Shown here in pieces: positions 1 to 12,459 of a DNA stretch of 64,000 bases. Where the stretch lies: positions 27,900,001-27,964,000 of the forward strand of contig CM114271.1 of assembly GCA_050084515.1 (NCBI GenBank). Direction: 5' to 3'. The position numbers were made by a program, and so were the translations under genes. This DNA comes from Blasia pusilla (lineage: Eukaryota; Marchantiophyta; Marchantiopsida; Blasiales). How positions within the stretch are numbered: the stretch's first letter is position 1; each line of letters opens with the position of its first letter. The notes under the pieces were generated by a model. It did not search any database. It was not told the DNA's origin and was given only the letters and a program-made list of their open reading frames with translations.

Positions 1-2060
1 TTAAGGGCGTTAGCCCTGTTGTGATGCTCCCAATTAAGGCCACGTGTGAAGCCTTTCAACTTTTTTATTTTATCTGTGCTAAGCCAAAACTCGAATAGAA
101 AAGATGTTTTATTAATTAACTTGATTTTTTGAAAAAATGAAATGTAAAAAAATAATATATGGTGAGTTTTTCTCATGATAATTTTTTTGATTTTAAAATT
201 TTAATTATTATTTTAAATATTTGGTAAAAAATAAAAATAAAAATATTTAAAATTAATTTTGGAAGGGAATTACATATTAATCTACACAAAATTAAACATG
301 TAATGGTAGAATAGTGGATTTGTTTTCAAAAAAATGAAAATTTTTTAGTTTTTTTTTCTCAAGCTTTAATTGTGAGGGATTTCTAAAGAATATTTTGAGA
401 CAAACATTGGATCAAAATGAATGATTTTTTTTTACTATTTGAGAGATGGGGGTTGGAAAAATAAGGATAACTGATTTTTTCTCACTTAATAAGGGAAAAG
501 ATAAGCATTTAAAAAAAATAAAAATTAGAGTCTCATGATTCTTCATATATTTAAGAAAAAACTTATCTTTACAATTTATATTTCAACTTTATAATTTCAA
601 CATATGTCGAATGAAATGGTTTCATTTGATTCTCTATTTGTGAGGTATTTTCATTTCCATCGATCTAGCTGAGTGCATGGCACAAGAAAAAATATTACTA
701 GTGGTTATAAATAGAATTCCCAAAAGATTTTACAAAAAATTCTTATGAGAATACAAGGTGTCTATCATAGTAAAATCATAATCTTTATATTTATTTAAGG
801 AAGGGCATGTTACTAAATGTGGAAAGTGTATTCCACAAGAAAAAATTTTGTCTATAAAAAGGAAAAATGAGATGTCATACTACTTCTTTTGGAGATGAAA
901 CAAGATGAGTCAATAATTCAAGTGCCGTTATATTACAAACTAATGTAAAACCTTCTTTGCATTAAGAAAATAGTTATCAGATATAGGATACTATCTCTAA
1001 GAAGATTTTCATATTTTTCCTTGTGATGAAAAAATATCATGCTCCACCAATCCTATATGTAAAGTAGAAGGCTTTTAAAAATGAAGAAGTCATTATGTCT
1101 TGATAGCATAGATGGAACACTTATTAGTTTCAACTTCATTATAATTGAAAGAATTGACTTTACTTCATTAACATGGTAGGAATATTGAAAAATAAGTGAG
1201 CCTTATTATAAAAAGATGAGAGATTTTCTTGGCTTTTCTAAAGCTAGCATACGGCTTGCATTAAATTTACCAAAAAAATGGAAATTTGTTTATCTTCCTG
1301 AAAACTTAAGAAGCATGAATGGAATGTTTTCCATTAGTTACTAGATTTTTCCTTACCAATTATGATGTTACCTTAATCTCTATATTATTCTTAGAGTACA
1401 CTTTCTTGATTTGCACTATTCAAATGCATTTAACACGTGGGGCCATAAGTAAATAATTTTGAAGGGCATATAACACTTAAGTAGCAAAATAATAAATTAC
1501 AGTAAAAATATAATATGTAGGTGTCATATATTAGGAAATAATGAATGAAATTTCTAAATATTGTAAGTTTTTAGCTTGGTAGACTCTATACGTTCTTAAA
1601 AAAATGATGAATAACTAAATTATTCATGGACAAGATTCTAAAAATATGAGATAGAGACTTGGAGGGATTCCTTTCTGCTCTCCAAAGATAGATGGTCCCT
1701 CTAGCCCAATGTATTACACAAGAAAAAACATACAAGTTATAGAGATTTACATTAAAAAATAAGTCTAAATTAATTTTCCTTAAAAAAATAAATTTAGAAT
1801 CTTATCTACACCTATCCTATCCTCCTCATTCTCATCCCCGCATATTTTTTCTGTTTATATTTATATATACGTGTGATAAAAAATGGTAAAAAAACAAATC
1901 AAGCCCGTGAGACCCAAAAGGTTTAAAGGCTTAAAAACACATCAAAAGTAATACACCAAAAGAAGAAAAGACCCTAAAGGCCTTATTCTAGCCAATGCCC
2001 AGAGCACTTGAACGATGAATAATGATATCACTAATATAATAATTTAAATCATAAAACATC
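1..2060. other. AT-rich intergenic DNA, no gene seen
   Basis: Strongly AT-rich sequence with many A and T runs and frequent stops in all frames. I see no ORF of note, no RNA gene and no recognisable repeat boundary. It lies upstream of the LINE relic and may be decayed transposon DNA, but nothing in it shows that. Confidence 0.5.
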
Positions 2061-3125
2061 AATTATAGTAAAGAATAGAAATTCCCCATATCATTTTTTT
2101 GAGATAGTCTAATCTCTTCATATCTATGACATGTAAGAAACACATGTTCTTTGTCCTCAATACTTCCTACGTCACATAACCTATGAATTTTTTCGTTTCT
2201 ATCAATGTTGAGCCATCATTTTTCCTTGATGCGTACTCTATGAGAAACTGTCCGCTGCCGTGCGATAATATGACGTAAGAAAGTGAAGATCCTTGCAAGT
2301 AGGTACCTTGTTCACAACATACAAGCATAGGATTAATCTGAAGTTGATACTACTCCATTTTTGTGTCCGGGCTGCTCCAAATAATGTTGAGAAATCACTT
2401 TGGTAGATGCTCGCAGGCTGCTATTTGTTTCAAGTCTCAATCCTGTTTAGTCACATTCCATTCTGTAGACCAAGTCACAAAATCTGTAATCCATCCTATG
2501 GAGTATATGACTCTTAAAGCTTGATGAGGGAGGCAAGAAATATCACCCTTGCGAAGAGCTTCCACCTCAAGCGGTAGACAACCTATTTCTGTAAGAAGAA
2601 TAATATTAGGAGTTTGATTTCTCACATCTAATTCTTCTTGTAGAAATGTCTTTTGTACCCTCCCCATGCGCTCCCAACCTATCTTCTTATAAGTCGGGCC
2701 TTAGACTTGGGTCCCATATGAGATTGAAGTGGTAACGGAGCTCTTAAATAAGAACTTCCTAAGATCCCAAGATACAATGTGAGCTTATCTACACGGATTT
2801 AAAAGTGAATATAGAGCTTTGTAACTTGCTTCTACTCTCTTTTCAAGGCAAAAGCGCCCAACTATATTTATGAGACAAATCAATGCCTAGATACTTTTAG
2901 CTCTTGGCTTATTCTAATTTTTTACCTTTGTAAAAGAACAAGAACTTGAATCTAGTACCCACTACAACAACTTTAGACTTCTCCGTGTTAACCTCCATTT
3001 GATTCTTGATACAAAAACTTTGCAAAGTGTTGAGGTGTTTTTGCAACCAGATTGCATGTGGTGTTAGTAACATATATCATCGGCATACAATAAAGCTTTG
3101 ATAACAATATATATGGGGGGTAGGC
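2061..3125 (-). pseudogene. LINE (non-LTR retrotransposon) ORF2 relic
   Basis: Decayed reverse transcriptase and C-terminal region of a plant LINE, read on the minus strand. The RT catalytic core LLYADDICY is encoded at about 3074-3094. It is followed in a fitting order by LQKHLNTLQSFC and MEVNTEKSKVVVVG (about 2975-3055), which match the usual spacing in LINE RTs. Further down lies a 76-aa open stretch (2437-2667), then a Cys/His cluster LCDVGSIEDKEHVFLTCHRY (about 2120-2185) typical of LINE C-terminal ends. Stops and frameshifts break the frame, so this is a dead fragment without a visible 5' end, poly(A) tail or target duplication. Confidence 0.75.
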
Positions 3126-4361
3126 TTGAAATTTTCCTTACCAAATGTGTCTATCTTCTTTGCTCAAGGAAGGAGTTTTCCTCGCCTATTGTGCTCATAT
3201 ATTATAGACAACGAGTCTCTATCACTTTATAACGTGTTTGAGCTAATGGGCTTCTAAGGCTGGTTCAAGTTGTGGGAGACGCCATTACTAGAGGCTCTCA
3301 TATTGTTGGCCATGTTTCTTTAGTTGTTTTTGATATTTTTGGTGATGTTAGATTTTAGGGATTTCACCCATTTTCTTCCTCCCCAATGGGTATGGCCTTG
3401 AAGTTCCCCCACTATTGAATCTTCCCTTCTTGTACATTTGATGGGGTCCCCCATCTTCTTCTATTCATGTCATGTATTTTGATTTTTTTCCCCTATTTAA
3501 AAAATCTCTCTTCATCTCTCAGATGAAATTCAACCTTATCTCTCTTGCCCTCTTCTATTGAAAATTAATCATTTTCTAGTGAAATCCTTAGTTAAAATTT
3601 ATCTATTCCCCTCCTTTATTGAGTATTAGACACCTTCAAAACTAGTGTGCCCCCCTCATAATGTAAGATAAAGTAAGGTATTGGCAGAGTAGAATAGTAC
3701 AACAAGAAGATCCAACGTGATCTGCAACTTAACATGACATATGAGAAAATTTTAGATAAGGTGTCATAGATATAGGTAGAGCATTGAGGGGGATCCAAAT
3801 CCGTTTTGGGGTTCAGACTTTGGGGGTAAACATTCCTTGTGAATCAATCCCTTATTGGAAAAAAAAATCCTTTTCTCTCTTTTACTCCCCTATTGAAATA
3901 AAGAACGCTAGCCTTTTTAGAACTTTCTTTGTGAATTCGTTCCTAGCAAAAAAAAACTCTTTATGTCTTCTCATGCCATATTGAAACTTAGCATTGTAAT
4001 TTTCCCCTTATTAGACTCTCCATGTAAAAAATTTTGCTTTGGTTTTGGTCATTAAATTGGTTAAAATTCCACCTTATCTCCCCTCGTGAAAGGTTCAAAA
4101 TGTGAAAATAAATGTTGACACACAAAGAATATGACCACTCCCAAAACTCCATGTGGGAAGCCTTGCCACATGGCATTCATGTGATATCTTTTTACACCTT
4201 TATCTCTCCTCCCCACTAATAAGGAAATTTTAAAACTTTAAACTCTTTTTTATCGTGAAGCCCTCCCAACTTCTTATTATTTTTCATATCTTTCCTACTC
4301 GATTGGTAATTAAACATTTAAAAATATATGAACACTTCTTACCAAATGAGAGCCAAAGTTC
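3126..4361. other. Unassigned AT-rich stretch
   Basis: Only short ORFs of about 60 residues that resemble nothing I know. It may be further decay of the LINE or of older insertions. No RNA gene or repeat structure is visible. Confidence 0.4.
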
Positions 4362-4520
4362 ATTATGAAAGAGGGGCACAAGAGTCACCATGACGTCCTT
4401 TTAGGGTTTCAAGAGGAGGATTGGTGAGAGTTGTGGTAGATGGCTTACATAGAGTGGTGTGAGATACAATAGGTTCCTACACAAAGAACAGCCTCATCTC
4501 ACAAAAACTCCATGCTTTAT
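4362..4520 (+). pseudogene. Fragment of Ty3/gypsy gag leader
   Basis: This stretch matches the segment just upstream of gag in the Ty3/gypsy copy at about 44570-44720. Both read GAGGGGCACAAG, then a diverged CCTTTTAGG-TTT--AGAGG block, then a GAGTGGTG motif at the same spacing. It is a short, diverged relic of the same family, in the same orientation as the 44-kb copy. No coding capacity is left. Confidence 0.5.
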
Positions 4521-4960
4521 CTCATGGCGATAAAATCCATGGGTCTACTTTTTTCTTCAATTTGAAAAACAAATCCTGTAAAAATTTCAAAGAAATTTTT
4601 TGATATTTGGTATTAAGATTTTTTTTCATCCCCTAGTTTGTTGATTTAAATTTTAAAATTGCATTTTGAAAATTTCTTTTTAAGATTTAGCATGAAATGG
4701 GAATTCCAAAAGGTTTCCTCCATGGGTGGACATATTCTCTAATTTATTGAGTGAGACGCAAAAGCATCTTACCCTCGGTCAAGTTTAACCACGGTTCAGA
4801 CGACGTCTTCCACGTTGGGTCAATTAACAAGAGTGATGGCAGATTCAAATTTCAAATGTTAGGGCTTGGGCGTAGAGCTTCCGAATAGAAGAAATAAGTG
4901 TTCAGGTAGACGCTGCAGATGAGCGAACGGTGACGAAGAGAACGCGAGGAATTGAAGGAT

Positions 4961-5638
4961 ATGTCGATGGCGCTCCTGGAAGAAGGGGGCGATGAGGTGC
5001 TGTTCGACGAAGTATTGTTAGCTGCAGTGGATGCAGCTGTTTCAAGGCGATTGCGACGACCCGGGCAGCACGCGGCAGCACCGTCTCTGGTTCTGTCTAC
5101 TCCACAGAAGAAGCTTATGATCACTCATGTTTCGGAGAACTTGAAGCCTCCTCCCGTGGTTGCGCAGGCAGCGCCGACGTCTGATGCATGCTTCCAGAAT
5201 TTTGAGAGGGGAGATGGAGGAAGAGCAAACTACCCGAAGCAACCGGGATATGGTGGGGTTGCACCGCCTTGGTGTCCAGGAGGTGGTAAAAAGGAAATTA
5301 ATCAACAGGGATTTGGTGCAAATGGCGCTTCAATTTGGGGTAATGGGGCTGGTGAGACGAAACAAACAGGATTTCTGGCGAAGCAAGGTGCTGTTTGGGG
5401 TGGCCGACGGCCAATGCAAGAGCTAGCACCGGCTGTCAATTCACACTGGGTGGGTTCGCATGAAATGGTAGAGAGGCCATCCAGTACTCTATGGGTTCAG
5501 GCCGAGGTCCCGAGCTCTTCCAAGGAGCGTGATGGCTTGTGGTTTTCGGGTTTGACCGGAGTGTCGATGTTCAAAGAGTGTCAAGAAGCAGCTATGCGGG
5601 TTGGAAGATCTCTCAAACCCCCTGAATCCTCATATTAA
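4961..5638 (+). CDS. Hypothetical protein, 225 aa
   Basis: An open frame from ATG at 4961 (MSMALLEEGG) to TAA at 5636-5638. Its GC content is clearly higher than the AT-rich DNA upstream, which supports a real coding exon. The N-terminus is acidic and leucine-rich with an Arg-rich patch (SRRLRR). The middle is Gly-, Pro- and Trp-rich, with spaced Trp residues (SIWGNG, AVWGG, SHWVG, STLWV), and reads as low-complexity and probably disordered. I see no signal peptide, membrane segment or catalytic motif and do not recognise the family. It could be the first exon of a longer spliced gene running toward 6.4 kb, where another exon-like segment lies. An upstream in-frame TTG at 4952 was not chosen as start. 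Confidence 0.45.
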   Translation: MSMALLEEGGDEVLFDEVLLAAVDAAVSRRLRRPGQHAAAPSLVLSTPQKKLMITHVSENLKPPPVVAQAAPTSDACFQNFERGDGGRANYPKQPGYGGVAPPWCPGGGKKEINQQGFGANGASIWGNGAGETKQTGFLAKQGAVWGGRRPMQELAPAVNSHWVGSHEMVERPSSTLWVQAEVPSSSKERDGLWFSGLTGVSMFKECQEAAMRVGRSLKPPESSY

Positions 5639-6268
5639 CTTTGAAGCATATCTCTCCGGAAGGACTTCAAATGTCTTTGGTGTAAATGTCTAAGGGTTTA
5701 TTTCTGCACTTTGATGACTCCTTAAGAATGATCGGATATCTTTTACCAGAAATGACGAGAAATCTACTAGATTTCGATATCTTTGTCTTTGTGCAACATC
5801 CTTTGCGAGCTTTCACTGTAGAATGAGCATGACTGGAGCATGGTCCGCATGATGGAAAGCAATGCAGCCGTATCTTCAGATGGAATTGGCTGACTAGGTC
5901 ATCTTATGTTGAATAAGCCCCAGGATGGAGCTACGTTGCTGACCGGCTGCTTTGGGGTGCACTGTCGAATCACAGACATTGGTGCCAACCGACTACATGA
6001 TGATGCAAGGGAAGCCATTCATAAAAAAGTCTGGTAAGAATCCGGCAATACAAATATACACATTTTACCGCACAGATGTTTGAAGGTTTTGAGTTTGTGC
6101 TTTGCAGTCATTATTCTATGATACGTTCTGGTCTCCAATCCAAAAGGAAACGTACCCTTGACTTCAGATGTGACAACTAAAGTTTTGCCAGCTATGGTCT
6201 GATTGACAATGGCTCACATGATTAAATTGCTTCTATCACGCACTCTGCTGAAATATGACTTTTCTTAG

Positions 6269-6438
6269 GTTGGCGGAAAATTGCCTTCTTTTTCAACATC
6301 TCGTTTGAGATCAAGGACAAAAACATACAATTTGACCCTAATGCGAATGTGCTGCGTGCTGAGTTTACTGTGCGAGCAAGCATGCCGTGGGTACCTCCGC
6401 ACCTTGACTCATCTGGTGCAATGGCTGGATTCTCTTAA
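6269..6438 (+). other. Possible coding exon of unknown gene
   Basis: After an acceptor-like TTTTCTTAG at 6260-6268 one frame runs to a TAA at 6436-6438. It reads RKIAFFFNISFEI, then IQFDPNANVLRAEFTV and RASMPWVPPHLDSSG, which has the alternating pattern of real beta-strand protein. A second exon-like stretch (about 5935-6030, RITDIGANRLHDDAREAI, then GTAAGA) lies upstream. I could not join the two in frame, nor attach them to the 225-aa ORF. The rest of 5639-7974 shows nothing I can assign. Confidence 0.3.
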
Positions 6439-7974
6439 CATTTTTCAAATTATTTTTTGGAAACTGTGGAGGAAGATTTTTGTCGTGGACTACCGTGGAG
6501 AATTCTGACGGTGTGCTTCATCCTTCTCGGGTAAATCTTTAATCCGCTGGGAATGAACGTAAACCAGATCTGGACGCTTCACCGATTCATGGGGCTCCTG
6601 TGATCGTGGGGAAAAGAGATTTTCGAAGCCGAATCATGACATCCCCAGCACGGCAGAGACACGAGCTAAAACCAGAGCATGTCAGGTAATAATTTTGATG
6701 TACCGGACATCCAAGCACGGAGCCAAATCTGTGTGTCATGCGTCTCGCAGCCATGCTGTTCTCCGTGGACGCCTTTACTCGCGTGCCTGACTCTCCCAAC
6801 TCTGGTTTTGCAGGATTTGCTGGGCATTGGGGAGTATAAATCAGATGGTGGAGTCCACTGATGAACTCATGCCACGACCATTTTAAAGAGTGGATTTCGA
6901 AGTCAAAAGCAGCTTTAACGGGAAGCGGATCTGGCGAAGCAACTTTCCGGGTGTGGTCCATTGCGCTATCCATCCTCCTGGAAACGGCGCTTTCACATAT
7001 ATTACTCCTCATCGTACTGTTTAATGTGGAAGTAGATCCTCTTCCCCACTTCTGGTGGAAAATGAGACGTGCGAAAGCGCCGAAATCATTTTTTACTTGG
7101 TTTAATGTGAAGCCAGAACACCGTCTGTACAGTTATCGGATAGATAGAAGAAGGGTGTCATTCCCCCTTGCACGTTGAATATTTGGTGCACCTATCACCC
7201 TCCACGTTTTGACTTTCACGTGATGCGTGTTGAACATTTACTGTACCTGTTTCTTCCACGTCTTACAATCCAAACGATTACACATTCAGAACTTTCGGCT
7301 TGTACAACGTTCAAATTTGTCCACAATTTTTACTTTGTGTAAACTTATTGTCCTCTGTTGCCACCCGCTTCCAGGTAAAAGAGCCATCTGACTTTACCAT
7401 TCTGAATTAACTTTTTAAATGATAGAATTCGACAGTTCCAGAAAAGTCTTCTGTCTTGCTATAAAAAGAAATTGCGCAGACACAATATCCACTAGCAGAT
7501 AATAGCTCTTTGTCTCGTGAGAACTTTATGAACCCCTTCACGCTAAAAGGTGGACTAGTACGACGCAGATGGATACGAAGTTTTCCACAAAGACGTATCA
7601 TCATTGGAAGCTTCCTCCCTGCGATTCTAAGAGCATGTACTTCACTGCTCGCAATCTAGAATCTGATATGATCAGTGCACACAAAACTGGCAGTTTAGCG
7701 TCTGTTTATCACGCTAGTTTAATGCTGGAAGGTTCCTTGACGTATCGGCACGATCCGTGGATTCCGTGCTACTTCAATTCCTAAACTTTCTCCGTCCGCT
7801 TCAAAAGACTAGGAGACTGTTGAGTATCCCAAATGAACAAAAGCAATCCTCCTCCGAGTCCTCCCCACGGAGCCCCGCAGTATGATAAATTATGGATTTG
7901 TGGGGGTCCACCACGGATGAGTCCCCCGCAACTGGTGAATATTTGCAGCCCTAATTGTACGATATACCACACCA

Positions 7975-10900
7975 TCAACTTCTCCACGCAGCTGACTCTT
8001 CGAGATCGACGTCGTCCTCCCACCACGTGGACGTCTGTGCAAAATTAAGAAATGTGAGACTTCTTCGTTCACCAATTAGGTGGAACGAACGTGCGACGAT
8101 GTGCGTTGGTCTTCAAGAACACACACAAGTCTTCTTGGAAGGTCAAAAGGTACGAGACAGGAGGAAATGAACACAAACCTTGTAACCCCTTCTAAGAAAA
8201 GCAAGTGTTGAGCCCTCTTCTTCTTGCAGACCTAGCGATGTCAGCAGCTCCTCCTTGGTCTGCAACGAAGAAATGGCTGGTGAGAACTATTGGCTGGCAA
8301 GTTCACCTCACCTATGAATATCCGAATGAAAAGAAGTCATGGCGAAAACTCCATTAGGCCGGAAGGGACGTCTCACGGGGAGTCCAAAAATAAGCGAGCC
8401 ACATGGGGCCCTCAATAGAGTGAAAGGTTGAACCCTTCCCGAATGCGAAATAGATCCACAACAGCTGAAGTTTGTACCTGGCCCAGAGTATATCGGTCTT
8501 TGCTTTCCGCAATACAAGCATAAGAACCATCCACCTGTTTTAGCATCACCTGCCAGGGCCCTATCGAGCACGAAAACATTTGAGGACATCAAGTCGATCA
8601 CAAGGAATGAAATTCAGATGGTATTCTTCTACGAACGTATGAAACATTTGTTCCCAGAAATTCCAGCTCAAAATCTTCGTAAACTGCCCTGTCCTGCTCC
8701 CAACAGTTCTCCCGGCAGAACAATAATCCGAAATCTGAAGAAGTAATCTTGATATCCATCAAGCTCCAACGAACCTGGGTGCTGTCGAAACAGAGCGCCG
8801 CTGTAGTTAAGGATGAACGGAGCAACAGGTATGCTCTGCGCCGGGAGGCCAAAACGGTTTAGTACATTCGTTGCTATTTGCAATGAAATGATATGAAAAT
8901 TTCAGAAGTGCATCATGAGTGTATGAGATCTCAATGTTGAGTCATTGAGTGTATGCGCATGGTCCTAATTTTAGGACGATGTTCACCTTAGAGTAGTCTC
9001 TGGTCCGAATGTAGAAAACAGGCATAAATTGTGCGAGGAATCTGTAATGGACGTCTTTGGTCGGAAATCCAAACAGTCCAAGATCTGACCTGAAGATCAT
9101 GACAAATCTAACCGAGTAAGATCCTCACGGTTCTTAGCGAAAGTAACTATTCAACAAATATATAGGTTCAAATCCTATTTATGCGTAAACTAAATAATCA
9201 TACTCAAAAAGAAGAGTTTGATCCTGGCTCAGAATGAACGCTAGCGATATGCTTAACACATGCAAGTCGAACGTTGTTTTCGTCCTTACGTGTTGACACA
9301 ACTGAGTGAACGAGAATCTTCCAATCTACCTGACATATTTGTCAAATGTACCAATTATTTCAACATGACTTGTTCAGTTAGTGGCGAGCCTGTGCTGCTT
9401 GTAGTGTAAAAGCAAAGAATCATTGAGAACAAAGTTTTTATACCGGAGCGTGTCTATCTCCAGATTGAATAGAAGAAACGGAGTAGTTTTGGCGAAATAC
9501 TCCTGCGTATGACAAGCGGAGTTGGTCAGTCTACACTCTCGACAATCTGCGATCTCGAATGGCAGGTCTCGGTAGATTATCTTTACCGCGTATTGCTCGA
9601 CAGCAGGTAGCTCGTTGGTAGTGCAGTTTATGATGATGTACAGGTTGGGCGATGCGTTTTCTTGTCCTGCACATGCAACAGAAAGACAAGACAACACAGA
9701 AGAAATGGATCAGTTAGTTTCGACAATCATGAGGAGCTGAAGACAGATGTAAAGCGAGTTCATCTCCAAGTCCTGCTCTACAGATGATTTCTCTATAGCC
9801 TGGTTGCTGATGATAACTTTTTTCTCACTCCCTTTTCGCTAGGGTATCACTCCCTAATATCGCTTTTCAATATAACATCAAGTAATCAATTTTGTAGACC
9901 GCAGGGATCTTCAGTGTCCCAAGGATGGTTGTCTGTCCACATCATGCTATTTTACCTTTCCACATCAGGATTGTCTTCGTCTCTATCGAAACATGACTTA
10001 ATAAATTTCAGTCGTCCAACTCAAGTTCGACAATTTACAAGACTCGAGAATCCTCAACACATCAGCTGGACAGGGGAAGAGACTGACCATTTTGACGTGG
10101 ACAACAAAGAAAAAAAAGCACATCTACTTGAGCGCAAATCGACAAAAATTAAAGATATGGTTCAGTTATGAATGGAGCAAAATCACACTACCTCCGACAT
10201 CTTCTTCAAAATCGAAATCAAAGACATTTCGTATTTGTCCCAGGAAATTGTTGCTCGCTCCCCCAGGAACATCGTCCAAGGAACCGAAGCTGATGCAAGG
10301 GGTCTGTACAATGGCAGATTGATTTAGAAGATCACATTCTTGTACAAATGCCTGTGCTCGGAACCAATTTATACGGTGAATATCTCTAAGGGAAACTCCA
10401 AAATCTGTATGGGTGAGAATACTACACGGGGTCAGCGTTCACCTGCCACAAAATAACCGACAGAGAATTTGAGAAGTGTAGGTAAGTTTGTTTTATCGCT
10501 AAAATGCTTCTGACTGCAAGAAAGTGCGAATCTGATTTTGATGTATCTTACCAGTTCCAGAGCTGACTTGAACACTCGTGAACCCCTTCGTCTTTCGGGT
10601 TTGTCAGGGAATACCTTAAGAGAAAATCAGGATCTCGAGCGTTACAACATTTGCTGAAAGTAAGGAACCTGAAGATTGGCTATTGAAATTCATGAGACAG
10701 ACCTCAACGTCAGACAAAGGATGAACTACCTAATCGGCGAGACTTTCTAAGATGACATAGAAACAAGTTACTTGCTAATTCGTCCTCAATTCCTCAGGTA
10801 GCAGCATGGTTCTATTTATTAATTTCCCTGTAAACTTGCCTCATCAAGCTGGCAGCTTAGATAATAATCTCAGCGTCAGACATTCGCTTGCTCACTTTTG

Positions 10901-12392
10901 CCCCTTCGGCAACCAGCCTTCGAGCTTCTACAGATGTTTTGAACCAAGGGAATGACGAATGACAAATCTGGTCACTGAGGGCTTGAATTCTCTGATGCAA
11001 GTAGCTCTACAACACGACACTAGGACTGACGACAATTCGCAGAGGGTGTCCACAACCAGAACTTACAATTTTCGTGGTAATCCCTTTGAGCTCGTGCAAC
11101 TTACGAGCCAATGTCACAGCAAGTTGTATGTTGGCATCGATGAACTCATCCGATGATCCCTGTCAGCAGACAGACGAGAAAAAAAAATTCAGAGAAAAAT
11201 ATACGTGCACGGTTGGCCCACTGGAAAGTTATGTTCAGCACATAAAAGAAAATTCATATGGATACCGATGTGACAAGGAAGATCGAAGATGTTCGCGATA
11301 AAAAAACCCAGGTAATACTTATGATAGCTCGACTAGAATTGATTTGTTTTGGTAACTTAAATTCATACCAAATCTTAACAGAATGCATGAGAAAAGTCCT
11401 CAACTCCTTAACCTTCGGCTGTTCCGCTATATCACGACATCTTCAAAAACATAAAGCAGAAAGTAAACAATTTCCTCGGAAAACTACGAGTTCGATTATG
11501 ATGGACACTGTTTTGCTGGTCCATACAATTGTGAACGAGCATCACTAACATCCAATTACACACTGGTTTGGAGAAGCTGGCAGCCGCACCTTGTAGCCTG
11601 ACACGCTGCTTGGCAGAGGTCTGAATCGAAAGTCCATGACAAGCATTAAGAGGAATAAATCAGAGTGTCAGTCGAGATCTCTGCGGGATTCAAAAAGAGT
11701 TCCGAAATCAACCAGAAACCACTCTCCCATCCACTGGGATGTCGTAGAACCATGTTGAACTGTGGCTACTTGAAGTTGAAAAACTTGACGAGAGCTTACG
11801 GGAATTCAACTTCCATTCGTAGCTTCCCCTCGTCGAGAGCATACGCCACAGAGTTCGCTGCGTCTGCATCAGCCACCGAAAAACTTTCTTTGTCTGAGAC
11901 TAGTCGGATGGAAATTGAATCTCAGCGGCCTCGTCTCACATCTCAAGTCATTCATTCATTAATTCGACGCAAGTAGAACGCAATATACAAGCAACGTCGC
12001 AACATTCTACTACGGAATTGAGGGTACTATGACGAAAATTTCCCACTTAGCACTGAATTCTCAACTCAACATGAACGGCACGAGAAATTACCGGTCACCA
12101 AGACATCATACGAAGCTGGCTTATAAACATCCACTCCAGCTGCGGCTGTGGATCCTTCCTCCACTTGTGCCGTTGCTCTAACGGTGCAACCGCACCAGCT
12201 CCGTCTCCTGATGCTCTCAGCTTTCATATGGCTCTGCTCACGCAATGTCGGCACTCTTCTTAAGGCTCCTGCGCCAAAACAAACTCCGCTCGGCCTCCAT
12301 TCCACAGCTTCCGTTACAACATCTCTCGCCACAGATCCACACACAGCAAGAGGCGAAACTCTCCCGATTCCGGTCGCTGCTGTGAGCGCCAT
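7975..12392 (-). CDS. LPA3: LPA3-like DUF1995 chloroplast protein
   Basis: Spliced gene of 13 exons: 12392-12092, 11863-11800, 11620-11590, 11159-11067, 10614-10552, 10303-10192, 9666-9587, 9502-9444, 9089-8987, 8835-8775, 8560-8478, 8259-8179, 8034-7975. The joined frame is 1191 nt (396 aa) with no internal stop and GT-AG borders throughout. The N-terminus from [10 protein letters not shown] is Arg/Ser/Ala-rich with few acids, like a plastid transit peptide. The mature part shows the DUF1995 pattern: [140 protein letters not shown]. Family members such as Arabidopsis LPA3 act in photosystem II assembly; that role here is inferred from family. Intron 8 contains a mitochondrial rRNA insert. 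The gene looks intact. Confidence 0.88.
9162..9283 (+). pseudogene. NUMT: mitochondrial tRNA end and rrn18 start
   Basis: 9207-9283 is the 5' end of a plant-mitochondrial-type small-subunit rRNA: GAAGAGTTTGATCCTGGCTC, then a mitochondrial-type variant CGCTAGCGATATGC, then ACATGCAAGTCGAACGTTG. Just upstream, 9162-9178 folds as a tRNA T-arm (stem ATAGG/CCTAT, loop TTCAAAT) followed by a 7-nt acceptor strand (9179-9185). That is what a mitochondrial tRNA-rrn18 junction would look like. The match fades after about 9284, with a possible degenerate GAATCTTCCAATCTACC near 9310. The insert lies inside intron 8 (9090-9443) of the LPA3-like gene, antisense to it. It is too short to be functional. Confidence 0.8.
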
Positions 12393-12420
12393 TGATCTCA
12401 GCTGCACCGAATTCAAATCG

Positions 12421-12459
12421 CCTCTTCTCTCCTCTCCTCTCCTCTCCTCTCCTGTCTCT
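12421..12459 (-). repeat. GGAGA-type purine tract in 5' UTR
   Basis: A run of CTCTC/TCCTCTCC units on the plus strand, about 30-65 bp upstream of the LPA3-like ATG. On the sense strand it is a GA-rich tract, which is common in plant 5' UTRs. It is a simple repeat and length variation is likely. Confidence 0.6.

Noticed and set aside
5935-6030. TatD nuclease N-terminus (TDIGANRLHDD)
   Set aside because: DIGAN recalls TatD proteins, but the rest of the family pattern is absent and the segment does not join to a TatD-like exon.
9120-9370. Functional rRNA gene
   Set aside because: Only the first ~77 nt of a small rRNA are recognisable and it sits within a spliced intron; a NUMT fragment is the better reading.
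10810-10960. Candidate extra exon of the LPA3-like gene ([16 protein letters not shown])
   Set aside because: It follows a TAG acceptor, but including it breaks the conserved join KI/VFPDKPE between exons 4 and 5, which works perfectly without it.
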